DNA of 64,000 nt from an uncultured Clostridia bacterium. Lineage in GTDB: Bacteria; Bacillota; Clostridia; TANB77; CAG-508. Position numbers and translations under genes: made by a program. Positions within the stretch are counted from its first letter, which is position 1; the number at the start of each line of letters is the position of its first letter. Positions 9,296 to 17,734 of this stretch are shown here, piece after piece. The notes below the pieces were generated by a model, which saw only the letters and a program-made list of their open reading frames with translations, was not told the DNA's origin and made no database searches. The DNA is taken from NCBI GenBank assembly GCA_944389125.1, contig CALXLF010000002.1, forward strand, positions 62,001 through 126,000. The letters are read 5' to 3'.

Positions 9296-11582
9296 TTATT
9301 TAACTTCAAATTCAAGTTCATTTCCATTACTGTGCACAGAAATTGTTTTTCCTGCACCAACTTCATTTTTTAATATTTTATCTGCTATTATATCTTCAAT
9401 ATAAGTTTGAATACTTCTTCTTAAAGGTCTTGCACCATATTTTAAATCTGTTCCTTTTGAAAGTAGGAATTTTTTAGCATCTTCATCAACTTCTAATTTT
9501 ATTTCTTTTGATTTTAAAGCTTCTCTTGTCTGGTCTAGAAGTAAATCAACGATTTGTAATAATTCACTCTCAGTTAAAGGACTAAACGGAACTATTTCAT
9601 CAACTCTATTTAAAAATTCTGGTCTAAATATGCTCTTTAAAGCATCAATCATTTTATTTGTATCAGAAATTGGTTGATTTCCAAATCCTATAGAATTTGT
9701 ATTTAAGTTTGATCCTGCATTTGATGTCATAATTATAATAGTATTTGAAAAATTAACTGTATTTCCTTGAGCATCTGTAAGTTTTCCATCATCTAATACT
9801 TGAAGTAAGATATTGAAAACATCTGGATGAGCTTTTTCAATTTCATCTAATAAAATAATTGAATAAGGTTTTCTTTTAACTCTTTCAGTTAATTGACCTG
9901 CATCATCATATCCAACATATCCTGGAGGAGAACCTATTAATTTAGAAGTTGAGTGGCTTTCCATATATTCAGACATATCAAATCTTATAATAGAATCTTC
10001 ACTTCCAAATATTTCTTTAGCTAAGCTTTTGGCAAGTTCTGTTTTACCAACACCAGTAGGTCCAACAAATATGAATGATGGTGGACGTTTTGTACTTTGA
10101 AGTCCAACTCTATTTCTTCTAATAGCTCTTGAAACAGCTTTTATAGCTTCATCTTGACCAATTATATGTTTATGTAAGTAAGACTCTAAGTTTAATAATT
10201 TTTCTGTTTCAGCTTCTGTTATTTTAGTTACAGGAATTTTAGTCCATCTTTCAATAACTTCAGCAACATCTTGAACTGTAAGAACAGAAGGTTTTAAAGT
10301 TTTTTCAATTTCAGCCATTCTGTCTTTTAAACTACATTCTTTAGTTTTTAAGTCAGCTGCTTTTTGATAATCTTCAATAGAATCAGATGAAACAGCTTCT
10401 TCTTTTTCTGTTTCGATTATAGCAAGTTCATTTTTAATCATTTCAAGTTCATATAATTCTTTATTGTTAAGATTTATTTTTGAACAAGCTTCATCAATGA
10501 TATCAATTGCCTTATCTGGTAAAAATCTATCATGAATATATCTTTCAGACATATTTACAATTTTTTCAATAATATCATCAGAAATTAAAACTTTATGATA
10601 ATCTTCATAGTATTTTTTAATTCCTTTTATAATTTTTACTGTTTCGTCTATTGTTGGTTCTTCAACTAAAACTGGTGCAAATCTTCTCTCTAAAGCAGAA
10701 TCTTTTTCAATATATTTTCTATATTCTTTTAAAGTTGTTGTTCCAATAACTTGAACTTCTCCAGAAGATAGGGCAGGTTTTAAAATATTTGCTGCATTCA
10801 TTGAATGTTCTGCATCACCAGCACCAATAATATTGTGAATTTCATCAATTACTAGAATTATATTTCCATATGTTTTGCATTCTTCAATTAATGATTTCAT
10901 TCTTGCTTCAAATTGACCTCTAAATTGAGTTCCAGCAACAATAGCAGTTATATCTATTAAATAAACTTCTTTATTTAATAGTTTTGCTGGTACTTCTTTT
11001 CTAGCTATTCTTAAAGCTAAACCTTGAGCAATAGCTGTTTTACCAACACCAGGTTCACCAATTAAACATGGATTATTTTTTGAACGTCTATTTAAGATTT
11101 GAGTAACTCTTAAGATTTCTTGTTCTCTTCCTATAACTTCATCTATTTTACCGCTCTGCAGCTAATGCTGTAAGGTTAGTTCCGAAAGAGTCTAAGAATT
11201 TTTTTCTATTATTTTTTTGCTTTTTCTCAACTTTTACGGCTTTTTTCTTAGAAGTTCCATCTCCGCCAGCTTGAGCTTCTGCATTATTTTCATTATTTTT
11301 ATTAAATAAATTAAAGATTCCTGCTAAAGGATTATTTTCATTTAATTCATCAGATGCTTCACCATTTGAAAGTTCATCCATGAAATTTCCAAGTTGTTCT
11401 GAGATTTGTTCGATATCATCATCTGAAATATTAGCATTTTGACTTAATACTTGAAGAGGATTGATACCTTTTTCTTTTGCACAATTATAGCATAAACCTT
11501 CTACAGTGGTTTTATTATTTTCAATTTTATTAATAAATACTACAGCAGGATTCTTTTTACATACTGAACAAATCATATTCAT
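9296..11582 (-). CDS. clpE: ClpE-type Clp ATPase with N-terminal zinc finger, one CGG +1 shift
   Basis: Hsp100 unfoldase, presumably partnering ClpP. Read through, it is 761 residues. The N-terminus carries a four-cysteine zinc finger (CSVC near residue 5, CYNC near 33) and a Glu/Asn-rich linker, then AAA-1 (GEPGVGKTA), a UVR-like coiled middle region and AAA-2 (GPTGVGKTELAKSLA). Normal reading ends at LAAER-stop, because CGG at 11153-11151 (minus) is followed directly by TAA. Skipping the C gives LAAEGKIDEVIGRE, the standard Clp linker into AAA-1. I therefore reject separate mcsA and clpC genes. Ribosome site AAGGAG lies before ATG. A sigma-A promoter lies at 11642-11670. No clear CtsR box was found. 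Confidence 0.9.
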
Positions 11583-11641
11583 ATATATCTATCTCCTTAC
11601 TTTTTTACTAAAATAAAATTTTTCATTTTAGTTTAGTTTAT

Positions 11642-11670
11642 ATAATACAATATTTTAATTGGTTAGTCAA
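11642..11670 (-). promoter_or_regulatory. Sigma-A promoter of clpE
   Basis: On the minus strand TTGACT (11670-11665), a 17-base spacer and TATTAT (11647-11642) match vegetative promoter spacing, about 60 bases upstream of the clpE start. Confidence 0.7.
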
Positions 11671-11680
11671 TAGAAAATAT

Positions 11681-11709
11681 TTGACAATTTTGATATTTAT
11701 GCATATTAT
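11681..11709 (+). promoter_or_regulatory. Sigma-A promoter of the glmS transcript
   Basis: TTGACA (11681-11686), spacer of 17, TATTAT (11704-11709), about 50 bases upstream of the glmS ribozyme core. It is back-to-back with the clpE promoter. Confidence 0.8.
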
Positions 11710-11759
11710 ATTAATGTGCTATTAAAGAAAAAAGAAAGGAGATATACATATATAAAGGG

Positions 11760-11885
11760 AAAGCCTAGCGCCAGGACATAAGCTATTTTAATACAATTTT
11801 AATTACTTATGTTGACGAGGTTTAGAGCTATCGAAAAATTCGGCGGGTGCTCTAATGGGTAAGTTACACTCATTACAATATTTTA
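11760..11885 (+). ncRNA. glmS_ribozyme: glmS ribozyme (glucosamine-6-phosphate-responsive)
   Basis: The conserved blocks are present in order: TAGCGCCAGGAC at 11766, GTTGACGAGG at 11811, a stem-loop with GAGCTATCGA, then ATTCGGCGGGTGCTC. It lies in the 5' leader directly ahead of glmS. The family self-cleaves on binding GlcN6P, lowering glmS expression. The 5' cleavage site is expected just before the AGCGCC block. Confidence 0.95.
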
Positions 11886-11965
11886 AAAATAAATAGTGAT
11901 ATTTAAACAAAGGAATATTGAAGTAACATTTAGTAGCACATAAAATAAAGAAAAGGAGAATTTTT

Positions 11966-13804
11966 ATGTGTGGTATAGTAGGATACGTTGGTAAGAGAAA
12001 AGCTCAGCCAATTTTAATAAATGGGCTTTTAAGACTTGAATATAGGGGATATGATTCTGCAGGAATCTCTGTTATGGAAGAAACTGGAATTAAAACTATA
12101 AAAAAACAGGGACGTGTAAAAGAATTATTAGAAACTAAAGACATTGAAAACTTAAAAGGTACAATGGGAATAGGTCATACAAGATGGGCAACTCATGGAA
12201 AGCCATCTTCAATTAATTCACATCCTCATATGGATAATGCAGGAACTACAGCAGTTGTACACAATGGAATTATCGAAAATTATATAGATTTAAGAGATTT
12301 TTTAACTGAAAAAGGATATAAATTTTTATCTCAAACAGATACAGAAGTCATACCAAATTTAATTCATTATTTTTATGAAAAAACAGACAAGAAAGATAAA
12401 ATGGACTTTTTAAAAGCCTTAAAACAAACAGTAGAAATGTTAAAAGGAAGTTTTGCAATTGAAGTTTTAAATAATGATTTCAAGGATGAGATGTTTGTTG
12501 TTAGAAAAGATAGTCCACTAGTTATAGGAAAGGGAATAGATGAAAATTATATAAGTTCTGATATTCCAGCAATTCTTTCTTTTACAAAAGATTTTTATTT
12601 ATTGAATGATTATGAATTTGCAGTTCTTTCAAAAGATGCAGTAGAATTTTATGATATAAATTTAAATAAAATAGAAAAGCAGCCTAAAAATATTGCTTGG
12701 GATGTTAGTTCAGCTGAAAAAGATGGTTATGAAGATTTTATGTTAAAAGAAATTTATGAACAACCAAAAGCAATCAGAGAGACAATTGGAGCAAGAATTA
12801 CTTTAGGTTCAAAATGTTCTTTAGATGAATTAGATTTTACAAAAGAATATCTAGAAAGTATTGATAGAGTGTATATTGTGGCCTGTGGGACAGCTATGAA
12901 TGCTGGTATGACAACTAAAAAATTATTAGAACAATTTTGTCATTTACAAACAGAAGTAGATATTGCATCTGAATTTAGATATAGAAAACCTTTAATTACA
13001 TCAAAGACTTTATGTATATTTATTTCACAATCAGGTGAAACAGCTGATACTATTGCAGCTTTAAAATTAGCTAAAGAACATGAAGCAAAAACTATAGCAA
13101 TTTCAAATGTAATAGGAAGTTCAATAACTAGAGAAGCAGATTACTCATTGTATACTCATGCTGGACCTGAGATTGCAGTTGCATCAACAAAAGCATATAC
13201 TTCTCAAATAGTACTTTTAGCAATTATAGCAATATATTTTGCAGAAGTTTTAGGAGTATCTTCAGAAAAATTAGAAGAACTAAAAAAGGAAATATTAGAA
13301 GTTCCTAAAAAAATTGAAGAAATATTAGGTAATACTGAAAAAATTAAAGAATTTGCCAAAAGAATTAGTAATGAAAAAGATGTATTTTTTATTGGTAGAG
13401 GAATAGATTATACTGTTGCTATGGAAGGATCTTTAAAATTAAAAGAAATTTCATATATTCATTCAGAATGTTATGCAGCAGGTGAATTAAAACATGGGCC
13501 AATTGCTTTAATTGAAAATGGAATAACGGTAATAGGAATTATGACAGATGCAGAATTAGCTCCAAAAACAGTTAGTAATTTACAAGAAGTTGTAACAAGA
13601 GGAGCAAAAACATTAGTGGTTACAAATCAAAATATAGATAAGTCAATGTTTGATGAAGTAATAGAAATACCAGAAATTATTGAATATATTTCACCAGTAT
13701 TATCAGTAGTTCCATTACAATTGTTAGCTTACTATATATCAAAAGAAAAAGGACTAGATGTTGATAAACCAAGAAATTTGGCTAAATCAGTAACAGTAGA
13801 ATAA
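11966..13804 (+). CDS. glmS: Glutamine-fructose-6-phosphate aminotransferase
   Basis: Makes glucosamine-6-phosphate from fructose-6-phosphate and glutamine, the first step towards UDP-GlcNAc. It has 612 residues, full length. The catalytic Cys follows the initiator Met (MCGIVGYVG). An N-terminal glutamine amidotransferase domain (about 1-220) is followed by two SIS domains (CGTAMNAG near 306, SQSGETADT near 352, then GRGIDY and GELKHGPIAL) and the C-terminal KPRNLAKSVTVE. Ribosome site AAAAGGAG precedes ATG. Control is by the upstream ribozyme. It contains no in-frame CGG. Confidence 0.98.
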   Translation: MCGIVGYVGKRKAQPILINGLLRLEYRGYDSAGISVMEETGIKTIKKQGRVKELLETKDIENLKGTMGIGHTRWATHGKPSSINSHPHMDNAGTTAVVHNGIIENYIDLRDFLTEKGYKFLSQTDTEVIPNLIHYFYEKTDKKDKMDFLKALKQTVEMLKGSFAIEVLNNDFKDEMFVVRKDSPLVIGKGIDENYISSDIPAILSFTKDFYLLNDYEFAVLSKDAVEFYDINLNKIEKQPKNIAWDVSSAEKDGYEDFMLKEIYEQPKAIRETIGARITLGSKCSLDELDFTKEYLESIDRVYIVACGTAMNAGMTTKKLLEQFCHLQTEVDIASEFRYRKPLITSKTLCIFISQSGETADTIAALKLAKEHEAKTIAISNVIGSSITREADYSLYTHAGPEIAVASTKAYTSQIVLLAIIAIYFAEVLGVSSEKLEELKKEILEVPKKIEEILGNTEKIKEFAKRISNEKDVFFIGRGIDYTVAMEGSLKLKEISYIHSECYAAGELKHGPIALIENGITVIGIMTDAELAPKTVSNLQEVVTRGAKTLVVTNQNIDKSMFDEVIEIPEIIEYISPVLSVVPLQLLAYYISKEKGLDVDKPRNLAKSVTVE

Positions 13805-13823
13805 AAAGAAACCAGAAACAAAA

Positions 13824-13872
13824 GGGACAAGGGGACGGTTCTCAGGGACAAGGGGACGGTTCTCATGTCCCA
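13824..13872 (+). repeat. REP-type repeat pair left of the transposase
   Basis: GGGACAAGGGGACGGTTCTC occurs twice in tandem (starting 13824 and 13845), the second followed by ATGTCCCAATTTT. The same words occur inverted to the right of the transposase and elsewhere in the window (9152, 44239, 57795, 57854), so this is a dispersed family rather than a chance match. Confidence 0.85.
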
Positions 13873-13965
13873 ATTTTTTTAAAAAATTGGCTTTTAGTAT
13901 TGAAGAATTACAAAATGAATTGTATAATCTACAAATAATGAAATGATTTAAGGAAAGGAGTAGAT

Positions 13966-14733
13966 ATGCCGCGTAAACCGCGAAAATGTTCTAAAAATTT
14001 GTACTATCATCATATTATGGTACAAGGAATAAATAGAGAGTATATTTTTGGTAAAGAAGAATATATTCAAAAATATATAGAAATAATTTTAAATAAGATA
14101 AAAAATAGCTGTATAAATATATTAGCATATTGCATAATGAATAATCATGCACATTTTTTAATATATAGTCAAAATTTAGAAGCACTCTCTAAATTTATGC
14201 AGAGAATAAATATTTCATATTCAAGATATTATAATTCAAAAAAAGAAAGAATAGGATATGTATTTAGAGATAGATTTTTGTCAGAGAATATTTTAAATCA
14301 GAATCAACTTTTTAATTGTTTATGCTATATTCATTATAATCCAGTAAAGGCTAAAATTGTAAATAATATTAGAGAATATAAATATTCAAGTTATAATGAG
14401 TTTTTAGGAGAAAAAATTATTTTAAATCAAGAAAGTTTAAATCTTTTATTTGGTAGTTCATCAAATTTTAAATATCAATTTATCAATATTCACAATAATT
14501 ATTCTAATATAAAATCAAATTTTATAGATGTGAAAGAAAAAAGTATTCAAGAGTTTATCAATGAAATAGAGCAAAGGTATAATAAAAGCATTTTTGAATT
14601 TAGAGAGGAAAAAGATTTATTACGAAAAATTATTAATCAGGCTAGAGATGAGACTGATGTTACAATAAGAGAATTGTCTAAAATATTAAAAATTTCTAAA
14701 ACAACGGTTAATAGATATATCAATAATTTATGA
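13966..14733 (+). CDS. REP-associated tyrosine (Y1/HUH) transposase
   Basis: Transposase of the IS200/RAYT family, 255 residues. It has the MPRKPR start, the HUH pair NNHAHFLIY (about residues 53-61), a middle segment YSRYYNSKKERIGYVFRDRF and YIHYNPVKAKIV, which matches the family's Y.H.NPV+A box. A C-terminal helix-turn-helix (about 225-255, VTIRELSKILKISKTTVNRY) is extra. It is flanked by inverted copies of the REP repeat, the usual arrangement. The reading frame is complete. Such enzymes nick and join single-stranded REP hairpins. Confidence 0.9.
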   Translation: MPRKPRKCSKNLYYHHIMVQGINREYIFGKEEYIQKYIEIILNKIKNSCINILAYCIMNNHAHFLIYSQNLEALSKFMQRINISYSRYYNSKKERIGYVFRDRFLSENILNQNQLFNCLCYIHYNPVKAKIVNNIREYKYSSYNEFLGEKIILNQESLNLLFGSSSNFKYQFINIHNNYSNIKSNFIDVKEKSIQEFINEIEQRYNKSIFEFREEKDLLRKIINQARDETDVTIRELSKILKISKTTVNRYINNL

Positions 14734-14738
14734 AAAAA

Positions 14739-14790
14739 TGGGACAAAAGAACCGTCCCCTTGTCCCAAAAGAACCGTCCCCTTGTCCCAG
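14739..14790 (+). repeat. REP-type repeat pair right of the transposase (inverted)
   Basis: GAACCGTCCCCTTGTCCC occurs twice in tandem after TGGGACAAAA, in the opposite orientation to the pair at 13824. With the left pair it bounds a unit of about 970 bases containing the transposase. Confidence 0.85.
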
Positions 14791-14933
14791 AATAATGTAT
14801 AGATACATTGAGGCAAGAAAAAATTTTTCTTGTCTCACTTTTTGTTAAAGAATATGATTTGACAAAAAACTGCCAATTGTTTAAGTTTATTTGATTGAGA
14901 ATACATTTTTAATTCAATGTAATTTAGCAATTT

Positions 14934-15115
14934 TGAGGTTTTTGAAATCCTATGATATAATATATTATGAAATTCGGGAGAAATCTCGTTTTTTAGTGTA
15001 ACTTAAGAATATATTGATAGTAAGAAATTTTTATTATTGATATATTCACTCACATATTTTTGTGAGTAAATTTTTCCAAATGCAATTAAGGGGGATATAT
15101 AACAGGAGGAATATT
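14934..15115 (+). promoter_or_regulatory. Promoter and structured leader of orphan gene copy 1
   Basis: TTGAGG and TATAAT are separated by 17 bases (about 14935-14963). The leader then contains GAAATTCGGGAGAAATCTCGT (hairpin), an AT hairpin, CTCAC-loop-GTGAG, and AAGGGGGATAT (15088-15098) just before the ribosome site CAGGAGG. Blocks and order are shared with the leader at 15852-16027. The G-run is complementary over 11 bases to the loop side of the gene's own terminator. Confidence 0.75.
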
Positions 15116-15799
15116 ATGGAAAGATTAAAAAAAGTTATAGGGTTAATTGAAAAGTTGATTGATCCTGAAGAACATAAACAGCGCAGAGAAAACAGAGATT
15201 TAAAGGCAATGGTAGAAAAAAAGAAGAAGGAATATAAAATAAGGGCAGATGCCTTTATGTTCTCTGAAAGATTCTTAAAGTGGTTTTATTCACTTGACTT
15301 GTCTTTTAATGCATGTTACAAAAATAATATCAATATTATTGATGTGTGGTATCGGTATGCAGTGTTTGTATATGAATTTGAAACACTGTTTCCAGAACTT
15401 GATATATGGGGCATAGATACAACTATTCCATATAAAAGAGTGAAGGAGATAGATACATCTCATCCAGAAGTCAGAAATTATAATAATCAGAAATATTTAA
15501 AAGAAAAAGGATTTCCTTATGATGAGGCAGTCGTAAATGCTGGAATGCCTAGTATATACAGATTTTCTCTTGGCGAAGCACTTCCACCATCATACTGGAA
15601 GGTACCAGGAGTAAAAAATGGTCACTTTTATACTTATACTGAAGAAATGGCACAGGAAATATATAAGGAATGGAAAAAGATTTCTGATATGGAAGGAAAA
15701 CCAGCAACAGAAAATGAGTATAAAGCAATTTTTTGTTGCTGTGTAGCTAATATGAAGATAAGTATGGAAGAACTATTTAAAGAATTAAATAGAGGATAA
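15116..15799 (+). CDS. Orphan protein, copy 1 of a duplicated pair
   Basis: A 227-residue soluble protein of no family I recognise. After a charged first 50 residues comes a domain rich in aromatic residues: FMFSERFLKWFYSLDLSFNACYK, IIDVWYRYAVFVYEFETLFPEL, then YRFSLGEALPPSYWKVPG. It aligns along its whole length with 16028-16723. Start ATG 15116 is set by the GGAGG and by alignment with copy 2. It contains an in-frame CGG (in WYRYAVF, about 15350) with no frame change, unlike host genes; copy 2 has Met at that place. Single-gene unit with own promoter, leader and terminator. Confidence 0.8.
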   Translation: MERLKKVIGLIEKLIDPEEHKQRRENRDLKAMVEKKKKEYKIRADAFMFSERFLKWFYSLDLSFNACYKNNINIIDVWYRYAVFVYEFETLFPELDIWGIDTTIPYKRVKEIDTSHPEVRNYNNQKYLKEKGFPYDEAVVNAGMPSIYRFSLGEALPPSYWKVPGVKNGHFYTYTEEMAQEIYKEWKKISDMEGKPATENEYKAIFCCCVANMKISMEELFKELNRG

Positions 15800-15800
15800 G

Positions 15801-15833
15801 CACAGAATATCCCCCTTTTCTGTGTTTTTTTTT
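15801..15833 (+). terminator. Terminator of orphan copy 1, loop complementary to leader
   Basis: CACAGAA and TTCTGTG form the stem, followed by nine T. The loop region carries ATATCCCCCTT (15807-15817), exact complement of AAGGGGGATAT in the 5' leader. Confidence 0.85.
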
Positions 15834-15851
15834 GTATTAATTATTAATGGT

Positions 15852-16027
15852 TGAAATTTACATAAAATGATGATATAATAAATGACGAAATTCGGGAGAA
15901 ATCTCGTCTTTTAGTGTAACTCAAGAAGAAATTGATAATAAAATTTAATTATCAATGTATTCGCTCACATTTTTAGTGAGTAAATTTCCAAATGCAGTCA
16001 AGGGGGACTTATAACAGGAGGAATATT
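15852..16027 (+). promoter_or_regulatory. Promoter and structured leader of orphan gene copy 2
   Basis: TTGAAA, 17-base spacer, TATAAT (about 15852-15880), then the same series as copy 1: GACGA..CTCGTC hairpin, ATTGATAA..TTATCAAT hairpin, CTCAC..GTGAG hairpin, AAGGGGGAC (16000-16008) and CAGGAGG before ATG. It differs from copy 1 at scattered bases while the helices are kept. Confidence 0.75.
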
Positions 16028-16723
16028 ATGGACATCAAAAATTTTAGTATTAATGATATTAAAGATGCTTTTGGAAAAGCGAGAGGTCGGCTTACAGAGG
16101 AGATAAACGATGCTCGCAAGCAGTTTGAAGAACAGTATAAGACAGAAGAGGAAAAGCGACTTGATGCGGTAAGAGCGGATGCAAGAATCTTTGCCAAACC
16201 TTTTATGGATTGGTATGATTCACTGAATCTGGACTGGGACTATTGCTATAAGAGTGGAATAAATATAATCGACATTTGGTATATGTTTGCCGGTTATGTT
16301 TATGAGCTTCAGACTATGTTTCCGGAGCTTATGACGGATGAATATACTCCAAAAGCTCTTGTGAGAAAAAAAGAGATTGATTCTGATGATCCCAGAGTGC
16401 GGGAATACCACTATCAGATCTATAAAAAAGCACAGGGGCAGCAGTATGACGAAGCAATGGTGAATCTTGGAGAACCTAAGATCTATCATTTCTCTCTTGG
16501 AGATTTCACGCCTGGAAGTCATTGGAAGGTCCCGTGCCACATTAATGATGCACCTTATCAGCTTTCGAGAGAAAGAGCGATGCAGATATACAGAGAGTGG
16601 TGCGATATTTCAAGGGTCGAAGGTAAGGCTTGCGAGTGGAACAACTATATGATTATCTTTGAATGCTGCAAATCCTATATGGATGTCACAGTAAAAGCTT
16701 TGAAAAAAAGAATTAAATATTAA
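16028..16723 (+). CDS. Orphan protein, copy 2 of a duplicated pair
   Basis: A 231-residue homologue of the preceding protein: FAKPFMDWYDSLNLDWDYCYK, IIDIWYMFAGYVYELQTMFPEL, YHFSLGDFTPGSHWKVP, EWNNYMIIFECCKSYM. Its base composition is clearly richer in GC than the host genes, with codons such as CTG, CGC, GCG and CGG that neighbours avoid. It has two in-frame CGG codons (GRLTEE near 16088; RVREYH near 16404) and needs no shift. This fits recent acquisition, with copy 1 an older or more ameliorated relative. No known domain. Confidence 0.8.
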   Translation: MDIKNFSINDIKDAFGKARGRLTEEINDARKQFEEQYKTEEEKRLDAVRADARIFAKPFMDWYDSLNLDWDYCYKSGINIIDIWYMFAGYVYELQTMFPELMTDEYTPKALVRKKEIDSDDPRVREYHYQIYKKAQGQQYDEAMVNLGEPKIYHFSLGDFTPGSHWKVPCHINDAPYQLSRERAMQIYREWCDISRVEGKACEWNNYMIIFECCKSYMDVTVKALKKRIKY

Positions 16724-16732
16724 TAACTATCA

Positions 16733-16768
16733 AACACAGATTGTCCCCCTTTTCTGTGTTTTTATTTT
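16733..16768 (+). terminator. Terminator of orphan copy 2, loop complementary to leader
   Basis: AACACAGA pairs with TTCTGTGTT, followed by a T-rich run. The loop contains GTCCCCCTT (16743-16751), complement of AAGGGGGAC at 16000-16008. The U-to-C change in the leader relative to copy 1 is matched by A-to-G here. Confidence 0.85.
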
Positions 16769-16779
16769 GAACAAAAAAA

Positions 16780-16805
16780 GAGAACCTAATTTAGATTAAG
16801 TTCTC
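16780..16805. terminator. Terminator between orphan copy 2 and rpsT
   Basis: GAGAAC (16780-16785) pairs with GTTCTC (16800-16805), with further inner pairs, and is flanked by A-run and T-run. It mainly serves rpsT on the minus strand. Confidence 0.75.
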
Positions 16806-16812
16806 CTTTTTT

Positions 16813-17076
16813 CTATTTTACAGTATTTAATTTTTTTGCTAAATTTGATTTTTTTCTAGATGCTGTATTTGCTTTGATTACACCTTTTGAACAAGCTTGA
16901 TCAACTTTTTTTACAGCATTTTTAAAAGTCTCTTCAGCTTTTTCTTTATCACCAGCTTCTACTGCTGATTCAAAATTTCTAATAGCTGTTCTATATGCTG
17001 ATTTTACCATATTATTTTGAAGAGTTTTTGTTTTGATAACATTTACTCTTTTTATAGCTGATTTAATGTTTGGCAT
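16813..17076 (-). CDS. rpsT: 30S ribosomal protein S20
   Basis: An 87-residue basic protein binding 16S rRNA. MPNIKSAIKRVNVIKTKTLQN at the N-terminus, RTAIRNFESAVEAGD in the middle and a C-terminal KGVIKANTASRKKSNLAKKL match the family along its length. AGGAGGTGC ribosome site precedes ATG. It is a single-gene unit, divergent from rpiB. Confidence 0.97.
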   Translation of the reverse strand: MPNIKSAIKRVNVIKTKTLQNNMVKSAYRTAIRNFESAVEAGDKEKAEETFKNAVKKVDQACSKGVIKANTASRKKSNLAKKLNTVK

Positions 17077-17185
17077 TTTGCACCTCCTCTAAAGTATTAA
17101 GTAAATTTTTCTTTAGATATTATAACAGGTTGGATTCTAAAATGCAAGCAATTTTGTGAAAAATTTATGTATTTGACAAAAAAAC

Positions 17186-17214
17186 TTGAAAAACGTTAGT
17201 TCTTATGTTATATT
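17186..17214 (+). promoter_or_regulatory. Sigma-A promoter of rpiB
   Basis: TTGAAA (17186-17191), 17-base spacer, TATATT (17209-17214), about 56 bases before the rpiB start. Confidence 0.7.
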
Positions 17215-17270
17215 AGAACAAGATTTATTAAATATTATAAGAAAAATTTCACATAAGAGGAGGTATAAAT

Positions 17271-17717
17271 ATGATTGCACTTGGCTCAGATCATGGTGGA
17301 TTTAAAATGAAAGAAGAAATAAAAAAATACTTTGATGAAAAAGAAATAAAATATAAAGATTATGGTTGCTTTAGTGAAGAAAGAACTGATTATCCAATAT
17401 ATGCAGAGAAAGTTGCTAAAGCAATTCAAGAAAAACAGTGTGATTTAGGAATAGTTATTTGCAAATCTGGTGCAGGGATGACTGTAGCTGCTAATAAATT
17501 CAAAGGAATAAGATGTGCTTTGGCTATTAATGAAGATATGGCTAGAAATTCAAAAGCTGATGATGATATAAATGTTTTATCTATTCCTGCTGAATACTTA
17601 ACTGTTTCACAAGTTATAGCTATAATTAGAGTATGGATAGCTACTGAATTTAAAAAAGGTAGATATGAAGATAGATTACTAATGATTGAAAATATTGAAA
17701 ATAGAGAAATGAAGTAA
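17271..17717 (+). CDS. rpiB: Ribose-5-phosphate isomerase B family
   Basis: Interconverts ribose-5-phosphate and ribulose-5-phosphate in the pentose phosphate pathway. The 148-residue length and the segments SDHGGFKMKEEI, DYPIYAEKVA and CKSGAGMTVAANKFKGIRCA (with the catalytic Cys) fit RpiB/LacAB proteins. LacAB members act on galactose-6-phosphate, but no lac genes lie nearby. AGGAGG precedes ATG. The next gene begins 17 bases after the stop. Confidence 0.9.
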   Translation: MIALGSDHGGFKMKEEIKKYFDEKEIKYKDYGCFSEERTDYPIYAEKVAKAIQEKQCDLGIVICKSGAGMTVAANKFKGIRCALAINEDMARNSKADDDINVLSIPAEYLTVSQVIAIIRVWIATEFKKGRYEDRLLMIENIENREMK

Positions 17718-17734
17718 GAGAGGTAAAAAAGAGT

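Noticed and set aside
11148..11582. Separate mcsA-like gene followed by an N-terminally truncated clpC
   Set aside because: Skipping the C of the CGG joins them into one ClpE with a standard linker; the ATPase part has no start codon of its own at the right place.
11583..11700. CtsR operator ahead of clpE
   Set aside because: AGTCAA and GTCAAAT words are present but not as the required spaced direct repeat.
13824..14790. Repeats as a CRISPR array
   Set aside because: Only two tandem units per side, no regular spacers, no cas genes, and they bracket a REP-associated transposase.
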